A DNA stretch of 64,000 bases from an uncultured Flavihumibacter sp. (GCA_902168105.1 CABHOY010000055.1:186001-250000), one strand, 5' to 3'. Counted from the stretch's first letter, positions 8,738 through 17,954 are shown. Numbers and translations: made by a program. Notes: generated by a model from the sequence alone, not told the origin.

Positions 8738-10546
8738 ATGAGGAAAATTTATCTTCGGCTTGCCGCCGCAGGCATGCTTTGTATTGCATTTTATGCATGT
8801 AAAAAGAACATTTATAAACCCGATGACGCTGATGGTAGCATGACATCCGCCAGGGCTAATGAATCAGTAAGTATCTGGATGACCACCAGCAACCAGAGCC
8901 AACTCCTGCAACAACAGGGCAACGTCACATTCGCCCCTGATGCCGGAACCGGAGGAACAACAATTACAGTGAATGATGGTGCTACCTATCAAAATATTGA
9001 TGGATTCGGGTACACACTTACACAGGGCAGCGCCAAGTTAATTAACAATTTGTCTGCGAGCGTACAAAATTCATTATTAAACGAACTTTTCAGTCCTACC
9101 AGCGGTATAGGCATTTCAGTTATCCGCATAGGCGTTGGCGCCACCGACCTGAGTGATTATTCGTATACCTATCGCGACGGTGCATCATTTAGTTTGTCCG
9201 GTCCGGACCTGACATATACGATTCCGATATTAAAAAAGATCCTCGCTATCAATCCGGCTATCAAAATAATGGCGACACCGTGGACTGCACCCCGGTGGAT
9301 GAAAACGAACGGATCTTTTGTGGGAGGCACACTTAAGGCAGAAAACTATGAGAGCTATGGGCAATACTGGCTGGATTATATGAATGCCATGAGGGCGCAG
9401 GGTATCGAAATATGGGCGCTAACGCCTCAGAACGAGCCGCTGAACCCTCATAATGAACCCAGTATGGAACTTAGCAAAGAAAACGAACTTGGTCTGATAA
9501 ATGATTTTATTGGCCCTAAACTGCGTGGAGCAGGGTTTAACTGTAAGATAATCTGTTATGATCATAACTGTGACAACACGGATTTCCCGATATATGTGGC
9601 CAATAACAGCACCTATGTGGACGGCTCCGCGTTTCACCTGTATGGCGGAAATATTTCGGCGATGACGACGGTAAAGAATGCTACTAATAAGAATGTTTAT
9701 TTCACAGAACAATATACTTCCAAGAACGGTACCTTTTCAGGAGACCTGGCCTGGCACATACAGAACGTAGTGATCGGATCAATAAACAACTGGGCAAAAA
9801 CTGTTCTGGAATGGAACCTGGCGAGTGATTCCCAGGGAGGTCCTCATACGCCGGGAGGCAGCGATGTATCAATGGGCGCAGTGACTATCGACGGAGGCAA
9901 CATCGTCCGAAGAGTTGGATATTACATCATTGCACACGTTTCTAAATTCGTGCAGCCCGGAGCAGTACGTATTTCGTCGAACAGTTCAGGGAACATCCAA
10001 ACTACCGCTTTTATGAATAGCGATGGTTCTAAGGTATTGCTTGCATTTAACAACGGTTCATCAAATGTTTCATTTAAAGTGAAATGGGGTAACCAGTCAT
10101 TTACATACTCTTTACCTGGTGGTGCTGCAGCTACGTTTAAATGGTCAGGAGGTACCACTACAACGGCGCCAATAGGGCAGAATATTACCCTGAAGGGCTT
10201 TAATAATCTGTATGTGAGTAGCGAGAATGGTACACAGCCAATGAATTGTAACAGGCCTACTGCATCCGGCTGGGAGACCTTTACGGTGGTTGACGCTGGT
10301 GGAGGTAAAATTGCACTTCGCTCTCAGGGAAAATATGTATCGTCAGAGAACGGAACACAAGCGATGACGTGTAGCCGTTTAACTATCGGTGACTGGGAGA
10401 AATTTGACTGGGTAGTCAATGGCGACGGTAAAATATCCCTGAGGGGAAACAACGGAATGTATGTATGTTCTGAAAACGGAACGCAGGCAATGAACTGTAA
10501 CCGTCCAACAGTATCCGGTTGGGAAGCATTCGGTGTAAATCAGTAA
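8738..10546 (+). CDS. GH30-family glycoside hydrolase lipoprotein with C-terminal fascin-like repeats
   Basis: 602 residues. A lipoprotein signal ends at Cys21 (AFYAC). The (beta/alpha)8 domain of family GH30 follows; Glu233 in ALTPQNEPL fits the acid/base and Glu324 in VYFTEQY fits the nucleophile. A beta-sandwich typical of GH30 occupies about 370-470. The last ~125 residues hold three consecutive repeats built on YVSSENGTQ-MNC-R-WE-F, a fascin-like/beta-trefoil pattern expected to bind carbohydrate. GH30 members cut beta-1,6-glucan, beta-glucosylceramide-type or xylan linkages; which one applies cannot be read from the sequence. It should sit on the cell surface or in the periplasm. No SusC/D pair adjoins it. 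Confidence 0.9.
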   Translation: MRKIYLRLAAAGMLCIAFYACKKNIYKPDDADGSMTSARANESVSIWMTTSNQSQLLQQQGNVTFAPDAGTGGTTITVNDGATYQNIDGFGYTLTQGSAKLINNLSASVQNSLLNELFSPTSGIGISVIRIGVGATDLSDYSYTYRDGASFSLSGPDLTYTIPILKKILAINPAIKIMATPWTAPRWMKTNGSFVGGTLKAENYESYGQYWLDYMNAMRAQGIEIWALTPQNEPLNPHNEPSMELSKENELGLINDFIGPKLRGAGFNCKIICYDHNCDNTDFPIYVANNSTYVDGSAFHLYGGNISAMTTVKNATNKNVYFTEQYTSKNGTFSGDLAWHIQNVVIGSINNWAKTVLEWNLASDSQGGPHTPGGSDVSMGAVTIDGGNIVRRVGYYIIAHVSKFVQPGAVRISSNSSGNIQTTAFMNSDGSKVLLAFNNGSSNVSFKVKWGNQSFTYSLPGGAAATFKWSGGTTTTAPIGQNITLKGFNNLYVSSENGTQPMNCNRPTASGWETFTVVDAGGGKIALRSQGKYVSSENGTQAMTCSRLTIGDWEKFDWVVNGDGKISLRGNNGMYVCSENGTQAMNCNRPTVSGWEAFGVNQ

Positions 10547-10561
10547 TCTAATCTGTTAAAC

Positions 10562-10604
10562 TTAGTTTACCCGCCCTGGTTTATCGTCGGGGCGGGTAAA
10601 CTAA
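10562..10604. terminator. hairpin after the GH30 gene
   Basis: Perfect 15-bp inverted repeat (TTAGTTTACCCGCCC against its complement) with a 13-nt loop, 15 nt after the GH30 stop and ending 10 nt before the next ATG. It lacks a clear T-run, so it may be a terminator or a processing/attenuation hairpin between the two genes. Confidence 0.55.
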
Positions 10605-10614
10605 ATTATGCTAT

Positions 10615-11511
10615 ATGAAGTTCTTTCTGCTCAAAGTCATATTTCTGTTTAGTTTTATTGCTGTTAATGCGCAACACGGCTCACCGGTGATGGAAGTTGC
10701 ATTGTCAGGAGGGTATGAGACAGCTGATCTGCGATGGTCTATAGCGGGGAATGGCAACGGACAATCGCCCAATATTCTTTCTGAGGTAAAATGGCGTGTG
10801 TTGTGTGGGCCTTTGGCAGATGCCAGAATACGTTTTAATCTCAGCAGGCGATTGTTTATTAGAGGAGGGGTATCAAAATGCTTCATTAAAGCAGGGAATG
10901 CCACGGACATCGATTACGCAGGTGATGATCGCGGGTTGCCAACATATCAGGCGCAACTGGATGCTGATGAGGGACACCTATTAGCTTTCTGGTTGTATGA
11001 AGGATATAATTTTCTGCAACGATCGAGAATGCGTATGGCTGTTTTTGCAGGATATGCTGAGAACAGGGAGTTTTTATTCCTGCTTAATCATGCTGAATAT
11101 ATTCCGGGACAGAGAAACCTTCGTTGTACTTATAATACCAGCTGGAAAGGCGTTTTAGCTGGGCTGTCAAGCCTTTACCGGGTAACTTCCTGGTTGGATA
11201 TAACAGCAGAGCTGCAGTACAGCCAGATGAACTACAATGCATCGGCAGACTGGAACCTGATTGACGCTTTTCAACACCCGGTCAGTTTTAAGCAGCAAGC
11301 CAGGGGATTTGATCTGAAGACGTCTTTAACTTGTGCCTTCCAGCTTAAGAGCTATTTATCATTATTTACGTCAGGGACATATCGTCACGCCGAAACCGGA
11401 ACAGGTACAGATGAATTGTTCCTTGAATCCGGAGCAGTTCAAACCACACAGTTTAATGGTGCATTTACGCACGGGAAGAAAATTGCAATTGGCGCCCTTG
11501 TTCAATTTTGA
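10615..11511 (+). CDS. Predicted outer-membrane beta-barrel protein (omptin-like), function unknown
   Basis: 298 residues with a signal peptide (MKFFLLKVIFLFSFIAVNAQ) and a body of alternating amphipathic strands rich in aromatic residues. It ends in GALVQF, a C-terminal aromatic typical of barrel insertion signals. Spacing of strands and length recall ten-stranded omptin-type barrels, but I see no firm omptin protease residues, so only a structural resemblance is claimed. It starts 68 bp after the GH30 gene on the same strand, separated by a hairpin, and may be weakly co-expressed with it. It is convergent with the membrane receptor at 11534. Confidence 0.7.
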   Translation: MKFFLLKVIFLFSFIAVNAQHGSPVMEVALSGGYETADLRWSIAGNGNGQSPNILSEVKWRVLCGPLADARIRFNLSRRLFIRGGVSKCFIKAGNATDIDYAGDDRGLPTYQAQLDADEGHLLAFWLYEGYNFLQRSRMRMAVFAGYAENREFLFLLNHAEYIPGQRNLRCTYNTSWKGVLAGLSSLYRVTSWLDITAELQYSQMNYNASADWNLIDAFQHPVSFKQQARGFDLKTSLTCAFQLKSYLSLFTSGTYRHAETGTGTDELFLESGAVQTTQFNGAFTHGKKIAIGALVQF

Positions 11512-11533
11512 AATGAAGGGATGATACCACTCG

Positions 11534-13399
11534 CTATGTTTTCATTATCAGATCCGTCCAACTGGCTTTTTTATTCTTTTTAGAGGCAGTTCTGTCCGTA
11601 TCCAGCAGGCTTTTTACGCGGGTGGCGTATGCCCAGCAAGTGCCCTGACGCATATCAGTCTTTTCGGCAATCTGGTAAGACGATATATTTCCTTTAGTTG
11701 TAAATACTAAATACGCGATGTAGAACGCTTTATTTATTGGTATCCTGTTGTTTTCAAATATGGTATCATGCATCGGCGATTCTTCATAAGCACATTTGTT
11801 GCACCGGCGACTAAATGGTTTACGCCCCTTGCTGTAATTAGTGTAACCACATTTTTTGCACTCAAACCCTTTACTCCATTTTAAATCGGCAAGGAACCTG
11901 TAGCATTTCTCCTGGTCCGGATATTTCTGACAGAATTCTTCAAACGTGAGCTCTGCGGATTTAATCCGTGCATCGGTGATCTTTTCGATATTAGTTTTAA
12001 GTTCTGCATTGTCTTTTTCAAGCAACCGGTTCATACGTGCGATCTCCTGTGCTTGTTCGTGTATCTCTCTGGATTGACGCTCGAGCTCCATTGTACGCAC
12101 TGCTACCTGTTCTTCCAGCTGCTGATTGACAGATGCCTGCAGCTTTAGATTGTATTGCATGTGATAAAAGGCGTCATCCTGCGCCTGTTTTTTCTCCTTC
12201 CTGAAAAGTCTTACCTGGTCGCCAATAGAAAATGATAACAGTACCATTTCCATTGCAAAGCCAAGCACCATACCGTAGTGACCAGGCACTGCCGATATGC
12301 CTTTTACGAGACCTAATACAGTTGTAAGCTTTACAATAGCGCCAATAAAAAGTAAGGCGTTGCCCAATACAAAGAAACGTGCAGGTTTAAAACCCTTCCA
12401 CCAAATAACAAAACCAGTCAGGAACGCAGTAAAGAGTGGTATAAAATCCAGGAATTTATATATAAACCATTCCCTTTTGGCAAACAGACAAACCACAAAA
12501 TAAATGGTACGTATAATGATGATCCAGTTAATAAACTTATAGAGCGGAGGACTTTGCCTTTTCACCCGTAACAGCGTTCTGGCAAAAATGAGTGCGAATA
12601 TACTCATACAATATAGAGAAACGCCGTACATATATTCATTCAATGCAGGTGTACCTGGCCAGATGAACTGGAAAGCAATACCGTCTGTGCTCATCTCATA
12701 AACGCCTATGCTTACGATATACAATACGTAATAAAGATAGTGACTAAGGCGGGTAGCTAACAGCATTAGCAGGTTGTATAAACAGAAAACCAGTATCATG
12801 CCGTAGAACAACCCATACGTTATATATTCGACCAGCGCATAGTTGATGAACCGTTCTACCGTGCGATATACCATAATGAAGTTGACCTCATTTAATGATT
12901 TTATCCTCACATAATAGACATAGGAACCCTTTGACAGATCAGGTATAAGGAACTCGAAATTTTTATGCCGGTAAAGCCTGTTTTTAAAGTTCTCACCTGC
13001 GCCGGAATGGACCTCGATATACCGGCCGCCGGCATCGGGTAAATAAGCGGTTATGTCGTTGATCGTTTGATCAAAGAATTCTATTAAGCCCTGGTTTTTT
13101 GAGATAGAATCGGAAACTATGACCCGTACTTTGAACCAGTATGTTGACGGGGGATTAAAGTTCTTTGGATAGTAGCTGGTATTGGGCTGAAATACGCCTG
13201 CTGCATCCTGGGTCCTTATTTCATTGAAATTCATGGTTCCGGGGCGATCTTCTAACCAGCTTATCTCATCATGGGTAAAAATATATTCGGCAGTGGTGGG
13301 GCCTATATATGCGGGCCGCTGCGCCTTTAAACACGTTAGAAAGCAGCAGCAGATAACAGCCGTTAAAAAAGGTCTTGAAGGTGAACTGAAGCTGGTCAT
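11534..13399 (-). CDS. 7TMR-DISM membrane receptor fused to an IS1595-transposase-type zinc ribbon and HTH
   Basis: 621 residues from the ATG at 13399. A signal peptide (FLTAVICCCFLTCLKAQ) leads into a periplasmic 7TMR-DISMED2-like sandwich (about 30-185), seven membrane spans (about 190-410; first one YGLFYGMILVFCLYNLLML) and a coiled coil (about 415-495). The C-terminal ~115 residues match the start of IS1595 transposases: FEEFCQKYPDQEKCYRFL, a zinc ribbon with Cys514, Cys517, Cys533 and Cys536, then an HTH (GNISSYQIAEKTDMRQGTCW). The DDE nuclease domain is absent. Known 7TMR-DISM proteins carry kinase, cyclase or HTH outputs. This one may be a membrane-tethered DNA-binding regulator, which is inference. 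An in-frame TTG at 13519 would add 40 residues ahead of the signal peptide and is rejected. Confidence 0.85.
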   Translation of the reverse strand: MTSFSSPSRPFLTAVICCCFLTCLKAQRPAYIGPTTAEYIFTHDEISWLEDRPGTMNFNEIRTQDAAGVFQPNTSYYPKNFNPPSTYWFKVRVIVSDSISKNQGLIEFFDQTINDITAYLPDAGGRYIEVHSGAGENFKNRLYRHKNFEFLIPDLSKGSYVYYVRIKSLNEVNFIMVYRTVERFINYALVEYITYGLFYGMILVFCLYNLLMLLATRLSHYLYYVLYIVSIGVYEMSTDGIAFQFIWPGTPALNEYMYGVSLYCMSIFALIFARTLLRVKRQSPPLYKFINWIIIIRTIYFVVCLFAKREWFIYKFLDFIPLFTAFLTGFVIWWKGFKPARFFVLGNALLFIGAIVKLTTVLGLVKGISAVPGHYGMVLGFAMEMVLLSFSIGDQVRLFRKEKKQAQDDAFYHMQYNLKLQASVNQQLEEQVAVRTMELERQSREIHEQAQEIARMNRLLEKDNAELKTNIEKITDARIKSAELTFEEFCQKYPDQEKCYRFLADLKWSKGFECKKCGYTNYSKGRKPFSRRCNKCAYEESPMHDTIFENNRIPINKAFYIAYLVFTTKGNISSYQIAEKTDMRQGTCWAYATRVKSLLDTDRTASKKNKKASWTDLIMKT

Positions 13400-13904
13400 T
13401 TTGAGTAATGCGGAATTTTGGTTGAATGTATCGCATGTGGAATATAGGCGTACGTTGGGCTGGCATGACGTATACGTGGAATGGATAGCTGCCGGTTTAG
13501 TGGTGCAAACATAAAACAAAACGGCCTAAAACCTTTATCATTAAAAGGAACGCGACCAGGTCGCATTCCCTTTGTTCAAAGGTCTGCGATGGTGCTCATA
13601 AAAAAATTAAGATACCTTAATTTTTCTGAACTTTTCAAATTAGTGTGGTCATCAGAATGGGGCTGAAACGTGAGGTTAGCTATAGGTCATTTCAGAATCC
13701 CAATGAACTAATTGAGAATAAGGTCCTTTCTGCAAGAATAAAAATGAGGTTAACTTTGATAGCGTGGAAAGACAAGAAAGTTATAGATAGTACCGACCAT
13801 CATCCATCTTCCTTTAGCGCTACCTATTGTAGCTGTAGACCTATTTATTTACCTGGGGCTTTATGAAGTGCATAGATGGCCGGTATAATCTTTTCGGTGC
13901 CTCG
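13400..13904. other. 505-bp gene-free region
   Basis: Short reading frames here have no recognisable sequence. An imperfect inverted repeat at about 13543-13574 (AAGGAACGCGACC facing GGTCGCATTCCCTT) could be a weak hairpin. Upstream control signals of the 7TMR gene must also lie here. Nothing else is seen. Confidence 0.4.
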
Positions 13905-14417
13905 TTACTGAGTCGTAAATTTCTTTGAGTCATCTATGGAAACCTCATCCGATAGCGGATAGTTTCCCATACCTGCTGATACCGTTGGATCGTCAGACAA
14001 CCGTGTATCTATATTGATCTCTCCTTGCAGCAGCTTTGCAACAGGACAATGAACTGCAATCCAAAGTAGCCGTTCCTTTTGGGCATCGGTCACCGGCTGA
14101 CCGAACGAGAGTGTCCTGAAAATCGAAGTCTTGAATGGCTCTACTTGTTGGTGCATATTCACTGAGCAATGAATGTCTGTAATATCCCATCCTTTCTCTT
14201 TAATATACATGCGCAGTGTTGTCAATGTGCAACCTACCAACCCGGATAGAACCGTTGTGAACGGGTCAGGACCGATATCTTTCCCCCCATTGAAGGTTGG
14301 TTCGTCGAGTATCAGTTGGCCTGCCCGCCAGTTAATGGTAACCTCCTGACGGTCTTTAACGATATCACCTGTGATGTCTTTTGGAAAAAGACGTATTGTT
14401 TGTTTTTTACGTATCAT
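13905..14417 (-). CDS. OsmC/Ohr-family peroxide-reducing protein
   Basis: 170 residues. The two redox cysteines of the OsmC fold are present: Cys63 in SGLVGCTLTTLRMY and Cys124 in AVHCPVAKLL, each at the start of its helix. OsmC-family proteins reduce organic hydroperoxides or handle other electrophiles using this thiol pair. It is the last gene of a minus-strand run devoted to thiol chemistry (AhpD-like, thioredoxin reductase, MsrBA, EgtD), which fits the role. The gap to the upstream AhpD-like gene is 54 bp. The subfamily (OsmC against Ohr or YhfA) is not settled. Confidence 0.9.
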   Translation of the reverse strand: MIRKKQTIRLFPKDITGDIVKDRQEVTINWRAGQLILDEPTFNGGKDIGPDPFTTVLSGLVGCTLTTLRMYIKEKGWDITDIHCSVNMHQQVEPFKTSIFRTLSFGQPVTDAQKERLLWIAVHCPVAKLLQGEINIDTRLSDDPTVSAGMGNYPLSDEVSIDDSKKFTTQ

Positions 14418-14471
14418 AATTTTTAAATTTTAGTTTGTCAACTCATAGTCTTAAAAATTATTTTTAACTTT

Positions 14472-15002
14472 TTACACTGTTACGTGTGGAAAGTCGATAG
14501 GAACATTTGTAATTGCATACAATAGGTTAAGCGTAGTGATGTTACCGACAGCAAGTACCACGTCGACCAAATGTCCCTGATCATATCCCGCCTCGTAAAA
14601 GTCTAACAAAATAGACCCGGTAATATGTCCTTTTGTGAGCGCAATGTTATGTGCCAATGCTGCAACGGCTTTCAGGTTCTTATCAAACTGAATGTTGTTA
14701 GCACGTATGTTCAAGATCTGTTCATTATTAAAACCAATGCGTTCAGCCATCGCGCTATGAATGCTGAGACAATATGGACATTGATTTACCTGACTTACAA
14801 CTAAATTCACCACTTCGCGTTCGCTGTAGGTCAAAGAGTTCTTTTGAGTGAGGTATTTGAAGTAGTTTTCAAGGCCATTCTCACTGCTGGTAAAGGCCAT
14901 GAAGATATTCGGAACCTTACCAAACATGTTTTTCAGTTCATCAAAGATTCTTTTGTTTGTTTCCGAAACGTTTTGTTCGTCAGGCATTAAAAAGTCGTTC
15001 AT
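14472..15002 (-). CDS. AhpD-like / carboxymuconolactone decarboxylase-family protein
   Basis: 176 residues, all-helical, with the AhpD signature CPYCLSIHS: Cys75, Cys78 and His82. In this family the CxxC pair and the histidine form a peroxidase or reductase centre. The domain covers about residues 45-130 and the length is normal for single-domain members. Members without a partner AhpC are often linked to alkyl peroxide defence. Here the gene sits between OsmC and a GNAT gene on the same strand, consistent with organic-peroxide handling. True lactone decarboxylase activity is unlikely given the CxxC centre. Confidence 0.88.
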   Translation of the reverse strand: MNDFLMPDEQNVSETNKRIFDELKNMFGKVPNIFMAFTSSENGLENYFKYLTQKNSLTYSEREVVNLVVSQVNQCPYCLSIHSAMAERIGFNNEQILNIRANNIQFDKNLKAVAALAHNIALTKGHITGSILLDFYEAGYDQGHLVDVVLAVGNITTLNLLYAITNVPIDFPHVTV

Positions 15003-15100
15003 AAAAAATATTAATTAAAGAGATTTATTTGCTTTCGTTTAACTTCAGATTCAGCAGAGTCGATATTATTTTAAGAACATCTTTTAACCAATGATTTCAA

Positions 15101-15394
15101 TTACGGCATAGCCCGAATGTCTCCATAAGTCTCCGGGTATTTGTTAAACATCATAGCTACAAAACCGCATTCCGGGATTATTTTCAGACTATTTTCGCGT
15201 GCATAATCAACTACTGCATTTACTAATGTCCTTCCATATCCACTTTTGCGTTGAGTAAGACCAACGCTTGTGAATCCGGCTTTTAATAAACCTGGTGTAA
15301 CGGTTACCATCATTCTTCCGACTTCCTTACCATCTACATCCAGTGAAAAAAAAGAAATCCCTTTTTCTCCTTCGTGTATTTCAATCTTTTCCAT
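15101..15394 (-). CDS. Small GNAT-type N-acetyltransferase (YjdJ/COG2388-like)
   Basis: 97 residues, about the length of the minimal GNAT proteins. The acetyl-CoA loop is represented by QRKSGYGRTLVNAVVDYARE and is followed by the family's usual KIIPECGFVAMMFNKYPE end, which contains the conserved Cys. Such short GNATs act on unknown small substrates or protein amines. It lies between AhpD-like and TrxB in the redox run, with 99-bp and 68-bp gaps. The function inside this operon is unknown. Confidence 0.85.
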   Translation of the reverse strand: MEKIEIHEGEKGISFFSLDVDGKEVGRMMVTVTPGLLKAGFTSVGLTQRKSGYGRTLVNAVVDYARENSLKIIPECGFVAMMFNKYPETYGDIRAMP

Positions 15395-15462
15395 TTTATA
15401 TAGTTTTTAAGTAATTGAGAATTCAAATAGAAATCCTTCGTAGATACGTTTTGAGATCATAT

Positions 15463-16425
15463 TTAATATTCAACAGCACTATGCTCCATAGCAAATAGAA
15501 ACCTCTCACAATCCAGTGCTGCCATGCAGCCCGTGCCTGCAGCAGTAACTGCCTGACGGTATTTTGGGTCCTGAGCGTCGCCACAACAGAAAATACCAGG
15601 AATGTTTGTATTCGTTGAACAACTTTCTGTTTTGATATAGCCTGCGTCATCCATGAGGATCCAGGGTTTAAATATATCCGTGTTGGGATGATGGCCAATG
15701 GCTACAAAAAGGCCTGTTACATTTAAAGTAGAATCCTGATGCGTGATATTGCTGAACAAATGCACGCCGTTGACCTTTACTCCATCACCAAGGACATCTT
15801 TTACCTCGACGTTAAATATGACTTTGATATTGGACGTATTTTCAACCCTGTGCACCATTGTTTTCGACGCCTTGAAGTTCGATTTGCGAACTAACATATA
15901 TACCTTTCTACAAAGTTTTGATAAATGCAGGGCTTCTTCCGCAGCGGTGTCTCCCGCACCAACAATAGCTACGTCCTGGCCTTTAAAGAAAAAACCATCA
16001 CAAGTTGCACAGGCCGAGACGCCATGTCCGGCATATTTCTGTTCTGACGCTAGTCCTAACCATTTCGGCGTCGCTCCGGTCGCTATGATAACTGCATCGG
16101 CCAATATCACCTTCTTTTCATCGATTGTGACTTTATAGGGTGTTTGGGAGAAATCAACCGCGCTCACGTAACCGATCCTTAGATCCGCACCCATCCTGGA
16201 AGCCTGCTTGTGAAAGTTTCCCATCATTTCTGGCCCCATTATACCATCGGGATAGCCCGGATAGTTCTCGACGTCAGATGTTTTTGTTAGCTGTCCACCA
16301 AGAAATAACCCCGTGTATAATACTGGTTTTAAATCCGCCCTGGCTGTATAAATAGCAGCTGTGTAACCGGAGGGGCCAGACCCGATGATCAGACATTTTA
16401 TTCTTTCAATTTGTTCTTCACCCAT
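15463..16425 (-). CDS. trxB: Thioredoxin-disulfide reductase
   Basis: 320 residues, the usual length of bacterial TrxB. An FAD-binding GSGPSGYTAAIYTARA motif near the N-terminus, the GQLTKTSDVENYPGY segment, the redox-active centre CATC (Cys139 and Cys142) and the NADPH-binding GAGDTAAEEALHLSK motif are in the right order; the closing FAD motif FCCGDAQDPKYRQAVTAAG is also present. It passes electrons from NADPH to thioredoxin, which in turn recycles MsrA/MsrB; the msrBA gene lies 33 bp upstream on the same strand, so the pairing is functional as well as physical. No thioredoxin gene is in the window. Confidence 0.96.
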   Translation of the reverse strand: MGEEQIERIKCLIIGSGPSGYTAAIYTARADLKPVLYTGLFLGGQLTKTSDVENYPGYPDGIMGPEMMGNFHKQASRMGADLRIGYVSAVDFSQTPYKVTIDEKKVILADAVIIATGATPKWLGLASEQKYAGHGVSACATCDGFFFKGQDVAIVGAGDTAAEEALHLSKLCRKVYMLVRKSNFKASKTMVHRVENTSNIKVIFNVEVKDVLGDGVKVNGVHLFSNITHQDSTLNVTGLFVAIGHHPNTDIFKPWILMDDAGYIKTESCSTNTNIPGIFCCGDAQDPKYRQAVTAAGTGCMAALDCERFLFAMEHSAVEY

Positions 16426-16458
16426 TATGGTTGCGGTTTTATATATATGGGAACTTTG

Positions 16459-17430
16459 TTACTGTTTTAACTTGTCATAGTGCGTATTCCGGAACTTTGC
16501 TAGTTTGGGGTCGATCACTGCCTGGCAATATCCTCCTTCCTGATTTCTGTTGTAATAGTTCTGGTGGGACTCTTCTGCTTTGTAAAAGTGTTCGAACATT
16601 TCAAGCTGGGTGACGATCATATCCGAATATGATTTTTGCATCTCATCAATAATCCTCATCGCAGCTTGCTTTTCTTCCTCCGTTCTGTAGAAAATGATGC
16701 TGCGGTATTGGGAACCCATGTCAGCGCCTTGTTTGTTCACCGTTGTCGGATTATGGGTACTCAGATGTATTCTCAGTAGATCATCAAATGATATTTCATC
16801 TGGATTGTACGTGATTTCCACGACCTCTGCATGACCTGTACTGCCGCTGCAAACTTCTCTGTAAGTTGGATTAACAACATTTCCTCCACTGTAACCGCTT
16901 TCCACTTTTACTACTCCTTTAATTCGCTGGAAGATAGCCTCCGTACACCAGAAACAGCCTCCGCCAAAATCTATTTTCTTTTCACTGACGTCTATTTTTT
17001 TTAGAGAAATAGCATTCATGCAATAGCGAAGCCCACTAGGCTTGGGACCGTCTTGAAAAACATGCCCCAGATGAGCATCGCAGGTATTACAAAGGGCTTC
17101 AATACGCAACATACCCAAAGAGCTATCCTTGTGGTAAGCGATCGCATTTTCCTTTATCGGCTGAGTGAATGAAGGCCAGCCTGTCCGGCTTTCGAACTTT
17201 GTATCAGCATCAAAAAGCTCCGTATCGCAACAGATACAGGCATATCTTCCAGGTGCGAAATAGGAACAAAGTTCAGAGCTGAATGCACGTTCTGTGCCTT
17301 TTAGCCGGGTAATATTGAACTGCCACGGGGTCAGGAGTGCTTTCCACTCTTCTTGTGTCTTTTCCACTCTTTTATCAGGAGTGGGGTTGCCGTTATTGGC
17401 AAATTTTATCACATCAAGCCATTTTAACAT
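16459..17430 (-). CDS. msrBA: Bifunctional methionine sulfoxide reductase MsrB-MsrA
   Basis: 323 residues with MsrB first (about 10-145) and MsrA second (about 153-315). MsrB shows the zinc pairs ACICC and CNTCDAHLGHVF and the catalytic Cys137 in LRYCMNA. MsrA has the catalytic GGGCFWC (Cys159). Together they reduce both R and S forms of methionine sulfoxide, with electrons from thioredoxin. The frame is open upstream to 17634, but that part overlaps the Gre-like gene in another frame and has no family sequence; the ATG at 17430 is the natural start. No signal peptide is seen, so it is cytoplasmic. It sits 16 bp after the Gre-like gene and is probably cotranscribed with trxB. Confidence 0.95.
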   Translation of the reverse strand: MLKWLDVIKFANNGNPTPDKRVEKTQEEWKALLTPWQFNITRLKGTERAFSSELCSYFAPGRYACICCDTELFDADTKFESRTGWPSFTQPIKENAIAYHKDSSLGMLRIEALCNTCDAHLGHVFQDGPKPSGLRYCMNAISLKKIDVSEKKIDFGGGCFWCTEAIFQRIKGVVKVESGYSGGNVVNPTYREVCSGSTGHAEVVEITYNPDEISFDDLLRIHLSTHNPTTVNKQGADMGSQYRSIIFYRTEEEKQAAMRIIDEMQKSYSDMIVTQLEMFEHFYKAEESHQNYYNRNQEGGYCQAVIDPKLAKFRNTHYDKLKQ

Positions 17431-17446
17431 AATTGTGACTTTATGG

Positions 17447-17890
17447 TTAAAAAATAGATTCGACCGTAAACACCTTGTCGTTAAAAACGAAAGAATCATT
17501 CTCTTTCCTATCCATGAGTTTCTGGTAAAATGGTGCATCAGGTGACATTGCAACAAAATTCTTTCCGTCAAGGTCAAACCGGCACGCTGGTATCCCGATA
17601 ATATAATATTGGCCATTGACCAGCGCGACAGCACCTTCGGTCACGAAATCTTTGCTACCAAAATCTAACTCACGAAGCACTTTAATTTCTTTCTCCCGCT
17701 GATGAATTTGCCTTTCCATGGCCTGTAAGAATTCTTCGGTCTGTTCCCTATGTGAGTTGTCATCGGCGTCACGGACTTCCTCAAGATTCAGATCACCGCC
17801 ACTTTGGTAGCTGGCATATTCATCCCTTAAGCGCTGAAGTATTTCCTGGTGCGCCTTTATAAGCGTCGTTTTTAAATTAACCTTATTCAT
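17447..17890 (-). CDS. GreA/GreB-like transcription elongation factor family protein
   Basis: 147 residues. The N-terminal ~75 form a charged helical/coiled-coil region (REQTEEFLQAMERQIHQRE). The C-terminal ~70 follow the GreA/B C-terminal pattern: a start like VTEGAVALVNGQYYIIGIP, a central MSPDAPFYQKLMDRKENDSF and an ending hydrophobic strand VFTVESIF. Bacteroidota carry such short Gre relatives that bind RNA polymerase; whether it stimulates transcript cleavage is unknown. It is part of the redox run, 16 bp before msrBA, which suggests a stress-linked role in transcription. Confidence is good for the fold and low for activity. Confidence 0.75.
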   Translation of the reverse strand: MNKVNLKTTLIKAHQEILQRLRDEYASYQSGGDLNLEEVRDADDNSHREQTEEFLQAMERQIHQREKEIKVLRELDFGSKDFVTEGAVALVNGQYYIIGIPACRFDLDGKNFVAMSPDAPFYQKLMDRKENDSFVFNDKVFTVESIF

Positions 17891-17954
17891 TCATGTCATT
17901 TTTGTTCGCAATGCCACCGGAATTACAATCATTGCCTTCGGCGTTACTTGTTTG

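Noticed and set aside
13400..13519. A TTG start at 13519 that would lengthen the 7TMR fusion protein by 40 residues.
   Set aside because: It would bury the signal peptide behind a non-hydrophobic extension.
16459..17634. The MsrBA frame stays open to 17634 (68 extra codons).
   Set aside because: The extra part lies inside the Gre-like gene in another frame and has no family similarity; ATG 17430 precedes the normal MsrB start.
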